The notes beneath the pieces are model-generated. The model had not been told where the DNA came from, searched no databases, and saw only the letters and a list, made by a program, of their open reading frames with translations. From JBMNUL01 sp050946255 (lineage in GTDB: Bacteria; Actinomycetota; Coriobacteriia; Coriobacteriales; CADBOM01), in the NCBI GenBank assembly GCA_050946255.1, contig JBMNUL010000175.1, positions 1-5,090 on the forward strand: a stretch of DNA of 5,090 nucleotides, read 5' to 3'. The position numbers and the translations under genes were made by a program. Of the stretch, positions 1 through 3,062 are shown in pieces. Each line of letters begins with the position of its first letter. Positions within the stretch are counted from its first letter, which is position 1.

Positions 1-502
1 AGGAGCGATATGCGGCATCTTCGCACCTCTCGGATTCGGAGATTGGCAGTCCACGGTTGCCACGATCACTGGTCTGGTTGCAAAGGAGAACGTGGTATCA
101 ACCTGCGGGGTGCTCTTCGGAGTCGGTGCGGAGGCCACGGAGGAAACCACCGGTCTGCTCATTGCCTTCGGAGCTCATTACACGATGCTGTCTGCCTACT
201 GCTTCATGGTGTTCAACCTGCTCTGCGCGCCTTGCTTCGCAGCCATTGGCGCAATGTCCCGCGAGATGAACAACGCCAAGTGGACCTGGGCCGCCATCGG
301 TTACATGTGCGGGTTCTCCTACTGCGTGACCCTCATGATCTACCAGTTCGGCAGCTTGTTCACAGGCGGTGGGTTCACATTCGGAACGCTTGCCGCAATA
401 ATCGTGCTGGCGGGTTTCATCTACATGCTGGCACGCAAAGGATACTCTGGAAACGACGTCCGCAACGAGACCTCTGTGGAGGCTGCGGCTGCCGTGGAGT
501 AG
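1..502 (+). CDS. feoB: Ferrous iron transport protein B (FeoB), C-terminal part
   Basis: This is the C-terminal 166 residues of FeoB, the GTP-driven inner-membrane Fe(II) importer; the N-terminal G domain and first gate region lie left of the window. The frame is open from base 2 to the TAG at 500-502. Recognisable FeoB blocks are FAPLGFGDWQ (residues 7-16 of the fragment), ITGLVAKENVVST (22-34), FNLLCAPCFAAIGAMSREM (71-89) and WTWAAIGYMCGFSY (94-107), followed by a last hydrophobic helix (about 127-144) and a short polar tail ending in Ala/Glu. Several Cys lie in the membrane part (residues 4, 35, 67, 75, 78, 103, 108); some match typical FeoB positions, such as the LCAPC pair. The gene downstream on the same strand is a FeoB-associated Cys-rich protein, which supports a Feo operon. 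Family assignment is firm; an ATG or GTG inside the fragment is not its start. Confidence 0.95.
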   Translation, partial: GAICGIFAPLGFGDWQSTVATITGLVAKENVVSTCGVLFGVGAEATEETTGLLIAFGAHYTMLSAYCFMVFNLLCAPCFAAIGAMSREMNNAKWTWAAIGYMCGFSYCVTLMIYQFGSLFTGGGFTFGTLAAIIVLAGFIYMLARKGYSGNDVRNETSVEAAAAVE

Positions 503-568
503 GTCTGGAAATTATCAACCGCCGGCGCTTTCGATGCGTTGTGGCAGATGCACAGGCGGGTTAGACAA

Positions 569-609
569 TGTAACTTGATTTTACAAACTGGCATTTGATT
601 CGAAAATGC
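569..609. repeat. Two short inverted repeats between feoB and the Cys-rich gene
   Basis: TGTAA (569-573) pairs with TTACA (581-585) across 7 nt, and GCATTT (591-596) pairs with AAATGC (604-609) across 7 nt. The second ends just before the ribosome binding site of the next gene. They could be small RNA hairpins or protein-binding sites controlling the Cys-rich gene separately from feoB. Neither matches a Fur or DtxR consensus that I recognise. The symmetry is seen directly; the role is inference. Confidence 0.35.
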
Positions 610-633
610 TGATTGGAAAGAGGTGCTTTCGAT

Positions 634-822
634 ATGGTGGCGACGATAGTAATCGCCGGTCTCATTGCGGTGGCGTTTGTGGCAATCATAGTCAGCCAGA
701 TCCGCAAGCACAAAAAGGGCGGGAGCTCATGCTCCTGTGGCTGCGATTGCTGCAGCGAGAACTGCTCCACAATGGAGATAAAAGTTTCCAAAGATGACCT
801 GAAGAAAATCGCACAACAATGA
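634..822 (+). CDS. FeoB-associated Cys-rich membrane protein
   Basis: This 62-residue protein has one N-terminal transmembrane helix (about residues 2-21), a basic stop-transfer stretch QIRKHKK (22-28), and a cluster of six Cys (33, 35, 37, 39, 40, 44) in the pattern CxCxCxCCxxxC. A charged tail ending DDLKKIAQQ follows. This layout, together with feoB directly upstream, fits the FeoB-associated Cys-rich membrane protein family (PF12669-like). The family's role is unproven; binding or handing over Fe(II) at the membrane next to FeoB is inferred. I chose the ATG at 634 because an AAAGAGGTG ribosome binding site (617-625) sits 8 nt before it. The in-frame TTG at 613 would put that site inside the coding region. 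The 131-nt gap from feoB is long for strictly coupled translation, so a separate promoter is possible, but I see no convincing one. Confidence 0.87.
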   Translation: MVATIVIAGLIAVAFVAIIVSQIRKHKKGGSSCSCGCDCCSENCSTMEIKVSKDDLKKIAQQ

Positions 823-864
823 CACTTCGCTGGCGATGGGCCATGTGATGCTGTCCTTAAAGTA

Positions 865-959
865 AAATCCCCGTTTTTCTCCTCTCTCTCCTCATAGTGT
901 CGTGCCCCGGTCTTGGATGTTCCAAGCTCCGGGGCACGGCCATTTCGTATAGGGGATTT
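865..959. other. Outer pairing arms around the Feo terminator hairpin
   Basis: AAATCCCC (865-872) is the exact complement of GGGGATTT (952-959), so the two could close an outer stem around the hairpin at 901-938. GGGGA (952-956) can instead pair with TCCCC (962-966). These are competing folds, visible in the sequence; any function is conjecture. Confidence 0.25.
901..938. terminator. Strong hairpin, probable terminator of the Feo genes
   Basis: A perfect 10-bp stem (CGTGCCCCGG at 901-910 with CCGGGGCACG at 929-938) encloses a second perfect 6-bp stem (CTTGGA 912-917 with TCCAAG 921-926) and a TGT loop. It starts 78 nt after the stop of the Cys-rich gene, between convergent transcription units, where a bidirectional terminator is expected. 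A clear T-tract is lacking: the + side continues GCCATTTCGTAT and the - side continues into a purine run. It is therefore a terminator by position and stability, not a textbook intrinsic one. Confidence 0.6.
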
Positions 960-991
960 GTTCCCCGGGGGTGAATCAAGGCGGTGCTCGC

Positions 992-1061
992 TAGAGCGAT
1001 GCATTTGCAGGAGCTAGTGCCTTTTTGGATAGAGCGATGCATTTGCAGAAGCTAGTGCCTT
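992..1061. repeat. Two tandem 32-bp direct repeats
   Basis: Copies at 992-1023 and 1030-1061 match at 31 of 32 positions, the single difference being G/A in CAGgAGC versus CAGaAGC. They are separated by 6 nt (TTTGGA), so the period is 38 bp. Each copy contains TGCATTTGCA and ends AGCTAGTGCCTT. The array begins 16 bp past the stop of the membrane protein gene on the - strand. The 38-bp period is not a multiple of three, so a repeated protein domain is unlikely. It resembles a dispersed intergenic element, but the family is unknown to me. Confidence 0.85.
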
Positions 1062-1076
1062 CGTGTACCAAGCCTT

Positions 1077-1451
1077 CTAGCTTTTCGCGCCGGTGATTCC
1101 ATTCACGATTCCGGAGACAATCGATATCACTATTGACGCGCACAACCCGCTCCAAAAGGACGCTATCGAGATTCCCGCCGAGAAGAACTCGTTTGAGATG
1201 TATGCCGCCAGGTAGAGCATCGCGGTGTTGATAACGAGGTAGAAGAGCCCGAGCGTGATGATCGTGATCGGCAACGTGAGCAATTTGACCAGGGGCTTCA
1301 CGAAGATGTTGACCACACCGAGGACTGCGGCGAAGATTCCCACTCCTATCCATGGCTGCCATCCAGTTCCGGCAATGTCGATGCCGGGGAGAAGCCAGAC
1401 GGCTATGACTATCGCTATGGCAATGGCGAGCCACCTTGCGAAGAGCTTCAT
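1077..1451 (-). CDS. Small four-helix membrane protein, phage holin 4 superfamily type
   Basis: This 124-residue protein has four predicted membrane helices: about residues 4-22, 34-51, 61-84 and 93-118. The blocks FVKPLVKLLTLPITIITLGLF (50-70) and LVINTAMLYLAAYI (72-85) are characteristic of the PF04020 'phage holin family 4' proteins. Those are widespread in bacterial chromosomes, usually with no phage nearby, and their function is unknown. No lysis, capsid or integrase gene is visible here, so the holin name should not be read as a lysis role. The start is the ATG at 1451, with a GGAGG site at 1458-1462 six nt upstream; an in-frame TTG at 1469 would bury that site. The gene faces the Feo genes and ends 139 nt from the strong hairpin. 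A TATAAT box lies 33 nt before the start. Confidence 0.87.
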   Translation of the reverse strand: MKLFARWLAIAIAIVIAVWLLPGIDIAGTGWQPWIGVGIFAAVLGVVNIFVKPLVKLLTLPITIITLGLFYLVINTAMLYLAAYISNEFFSAGISIASFWSGLCASIVISIVSGIVNGITGAKS

Positions 1452-1483
1452 CGAACGCCTCCAATGCAATTCTAATCAGGCCA

Positions 1484-1489
1484 ATTATA
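1484..1489 (-). promoter_or_regulatory. Possible -10 (TATAAT) box of the membrane protein gene
   Basis: On the - strand a perfect TATAAT lies 33 nt upstream of the ATG at 1451, leaving room for a leader of about 25 nt that includes the GGAGG site. The region 17 nt further upstream (GACCTC) is a poor -35 match and falls inside a hairpin. Only the box itself is well supported. Confidence 0.4.
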
Positions 1490-1495
1490 GACAAC

Positions 1496-1518
1496 AGGCG
1501 GGACCTGAGGTCCCGCCT
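1496..1518. terminator. Perfect 10-bp hairpin after the nitroreductase gene
   Basis: AGGCGGGACC (1496-1505) pairs perfectly with GGTCCCGCCT (1509-1518) around a 3-nt loop. It lies 113 nt past the nitroreductase stop and just before the TATAAT box of the next - strand gene, as expected for a terminator between the two units. The - strand continues GTTGTCTATAATT, which is only weakly T-rich, and the + strand has no T-tract either. Alternatively it is an operator overlapping the promoter's -35 region. Confidence 0.5.
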
Positions 1519-1631
1519 TGTCCAACTACTTCATTCAGATAGCTTGATTGTTATTCAGTTTTGGCCTCGAGTTGCCGATGGCCCGATATCAGGGTGCCGT
1601 AGATTCGACCCCTGTGTTTGATACTAGCCAG

Positions 1632-2312
1632 CTATGCCCAGATGAAGTTCTCGGTACCGGCTCCCAGCTCGAAGTGGAATTTTACGATTCCCATGTCCAC
1701 TTTGGTGAAGAAACCGCTTCCAGGAGAGCAGCTCACGACGTTTCCGTTACGGGAGAACTTGAACTTCTGCTGGTTGACGGCGGTGGGGGCGAGCAGCGCG
1801 CACTCGATTCCCTTCCTGTACCAATCTGGCATATCGGGGTCGGGGTCGCATACCTCTTCCACTTTCTTGACGTCATGCGAGACCCCACTGGTCGTTCCAC
1901 GGCCGATTGCGATGATAAGCACCATCTTCTCGTCTGCGCCCACGCTAGCTGCACTAGAAGCGTGCTTCTTGTTGTATGTCAAACCGACCCAGCAGGTATT
2001 GAGCCCGAGCGTTTGCGCGAGGAGGACCAGCTGCTCGCCATAGTAGCCGACTTTCTCCTCCAGGTCCGGGGTATCTTTACCGGCCATGACGATTCCGTTG
2101 CGGACGTTCTTGAACTTGCCCCTGCGTGCCAAGAAGCTGTCGAACAACTCGGAGTCGTTGACGATGAATCTGATGTCCAAGCCGCCCTCGGCATTGCAAC
2201 GGTCCACCTCTGCCTGGATTTTCCCCACTATCTCCTCATCGATTGGTCTCTCGATAAAGCTTCTGACCGAGTGCCTGCTCGGGACCGCCTCTAATAGCTC
2301 CTGCCTGTCCAT
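1632..2312 (-). CDS. Nitroreductase family protein (TM1586 type), FMN-dependent
   Basis: This 226-residue protein, about the usual length, belongs to the nitroreductase fold of FMN-dependent NAD(P)H oxidoreductases. The N-terminal SRHSVRSF (12-19) is the typical phosphate-binding R-x-S-x-R-x-F block. GYYGEQLVLLAQTLGLNTCWVGLTYNKK (89-116) is the central helix and strand, IAIGRG (134-139) the FMN-loop region, ALLAPTAVNQQKFKF (172-186) the 'APTAxNxQ' block, and FFTKVDMGIVKFHFELGA (201-218) with the terminal FIWA is typical of the PF14512-like subgroup. The physiological substrate is unknown in this subgroup; quinones, nitro compounds or other electrophiles are possible. The start ATG at 2312 has AAGGAAG (2318-2324) 5 nt upstream. 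The gene lies 69 nt downstream of the ArsR gene with no terminator between them, so cotranscription and control by that regulator are likely. Family firm, substrate unassigned. Confidence 0.92.
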   Translation of the reverse strand: MDRQELLEAVPSRHSVRSFIERPIDEEIVGKIQAEVDRCNAEGGLDIRFIVNDSELFDSFLARRGKFKNVRNGIVMAGKDTPDLEEKVGYYGEQLVLLAQTLGLNTCWVGLTYNKKHASSAASVGADEKMVLIIAIGRGTTSGVSHDVKKVEEVCDPDPDMPDWYRKGIECALLAPTAVNQQKFKFSRNGNVVSCSPGSGFFTKVDMGIVKFHFELGAGTENFIWA

Positions 2313-2381
2313 GGTTGCTTCCTTTCTGAGAATCTGCCTTTGCAGTTTTCCTATTGATGCCCTTTCAATCCCATTTTCGGG

Positions 2382-2774
2382 TTATTCCATTTCAGAGCTG
2401 CCAAGTTTTGGCAACTTGGTCTGCGCCTTCTTCAGGCGGTCCATGCACTCTCCGACGTGCTCGAACAGCTTCTGCATCTCGGGCCAGCAGCCCTTGCGCG
2501 GGTCGATGTAGTAGAAGTTCATCGTGCCCTGCCTGTGCATGCTGATGAGCCCGGCGTCTCTTAGGAGCTTGAGGTGATGGGAGACCGCTGGTCGCGAAAG
2601 ATGTGTCATCTCGGTGATCTGTGGGACGCGAAGTCCGGTGTCTCCGCATTCGAGGAGTGCGAGGAAGATCTTCTGGCGTGTTTCATCGCCAAGTGCCGTG
2701 AACACCCTGAGGTTTTCCCTGAACTCGTTGTAGAGCAGTTTTCTCGTGTTGAGGCACTCTTCGTTCTCGCTCAT
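2382..2774 (-). CDS. ArsR-family winged-helix transcriptional repressor
   Basis: This 130-residue DNA-binding protein has a compact winged helix-turn-helix. FTALGDETRQKIFLALLECG (25-44) is the standard ArsR opening helix pair, VPQITEMTHLSRPAVSHHLKLLRDAGLI (50-77) contains the HTH with its SRPAVSHHLKLL recognition helix, and HRQGTMNFYYID (80-91) is the wing. The C-terminal helix (about 97-118) is probably for dimerisation. The arsenic/cadmium motif ELCVCDL is absent, replaced by GLRVPQI. Cys 7, 43, 96 and 110 are scattered, so the ligand may be redox-linked or organic. The start is the ATG at 2774, where family similarity begins; a further upstream start would add unrelated residues across the promoter. 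No clear SD is seen. The first gene of a probable pair with the nitroreductase, it likely represses itself through the near-palindrome at 2797-2816. Confidence 0.92.
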   Translation of the reverse strand: MSENEECLNTRKLLYNEFRENLRVFTALGDETRQKIFLALLECGDTGLRVPQITEMTHLSRPAVSHHLKLLRDAGLISMHRQGTMNFYYIDPRKGCWPEMQKLFEHVGECMDRLKKAQTKLPKLGSSEME

Positions 2775-2796
2775 TTGCCTATTGCCTATCGTTCGT

Positions 2797-2816
2797 TGGT
2801 TTAAATGTTTGAACCA
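2797..2816 (-). promoter_or_regulatory. Candidate ArsR operator overlapping the promoter
   Basis: TGGTTTAAA (2797-2805) and TTTGAACCA (2808-2816) form a near-perfect palindrome around a 2-nt centre, with one non-matching pair. It contains a TTTAAA box (2800-2805) whose near end is 25 nt from the ArsR start codon. An AACCATT half-site is present at 2812-2818 and again at 2823-2829, 11 bp apart, one helical turn. Position and symmetry fit an autoregulatory operator; binding is inferred. Confidence 0.6.
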
Positions 2817-2858
2817 TTGCAAAACCATTATGCACAAGTGTGGGGGAGATGTCCATTG

Positions 2859-2875
2859 TCCCTCGAGGGATTTTT
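2859..2875 (+). other. Perfect 12-bp palindrome followed by five T
   Basis: TCCCTCGAGGGA (2859-2870) is a perfect palindrome followed on the + strand by TTTTT (2871-2875). As RNA it gives only a 4-bp stem with a TCGA loop, too weak for a confident terminator, and there is no + strand gene before it. It lies 85 bp upstream of the ArsR start and may be a protein-binding site. Confidence 0.25.
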
Positions 2876-2959
2876 GCAGCTGGCAGCCTTGATGCTTGAA
2901 CGGGAGTTTCCGCAGAGTTGGTCCCTTGCTCAGGCTGGTCATCATGCAGGAAGCCCAGC

Positions 2960-3002
2960 AAAAAGAACGCCGCACCCCTTTCGAGGTACGGCGTCCGTTT
3001 TT
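2960..3002. terminator. Intrinsic terminator of the glycyl radical enzyme gene, T-tracts on both sides
   Basis: ACGCCGCACC (2967-2976) pairs with GGTACGGCGT (2985-2994) with one mismatch and an 8-nt loop. On the - strand the hairpin is followed by TTCTTTTT (2960-2967 side), and on the + strand by CCGTTTTT (T5 at 2998-3002). It begins about 69 nt past the stop of the glycyl radical enzyme, so it ends that transcript before the ArsR promoter. No + strand gene needs the second tract. Confidence 0.85.
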
Positions 3003-3062
3003 CAAGTTCCAGCCGCTAGAGTGGGAGTCCTGGGTTTCCACCTGTATTACAGTGCGGCTCTC

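Noticed and set aside
613..633. TTG at 613 as start of the Cys-rich protein
   Set aside because: It would place the good AAAGAGGTG ribosome binding site inside the gene and add a polar leader before the membrane helix.
857..1042. Small - strand protein with a GTSxCKCIAL motif, also seen in a second frame near 1030-1061
   Set aside because: The motif is just the translation of the DNA repeat; the 38-bp period puts the two copies in different frames, and no convincing ribosome binding site supports a coding role.
992..1061. CRISPR array
   Set aside because: There are only two repeat units and the 'spacer' is 6 nt, far too short; no cas gene is visible.
1077..1451. Prophage remnant suggested by the holin-like gene
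   Set aside because: The PF04020-type family is common in ordinary chromosomes, and no other phage gene, integrase or attachment site is visible.
1548..2294. + strand open frame of 248 codons over the nitroreductase
   Set aside because: It is antisense to a clear nitroreductase and lacks family features.
2775..3041. Longer ArsR protein starting upstream at 3041
   Set aside because: The added 89 residues cross the promoter, palindrome and terminator and show no family similarity.
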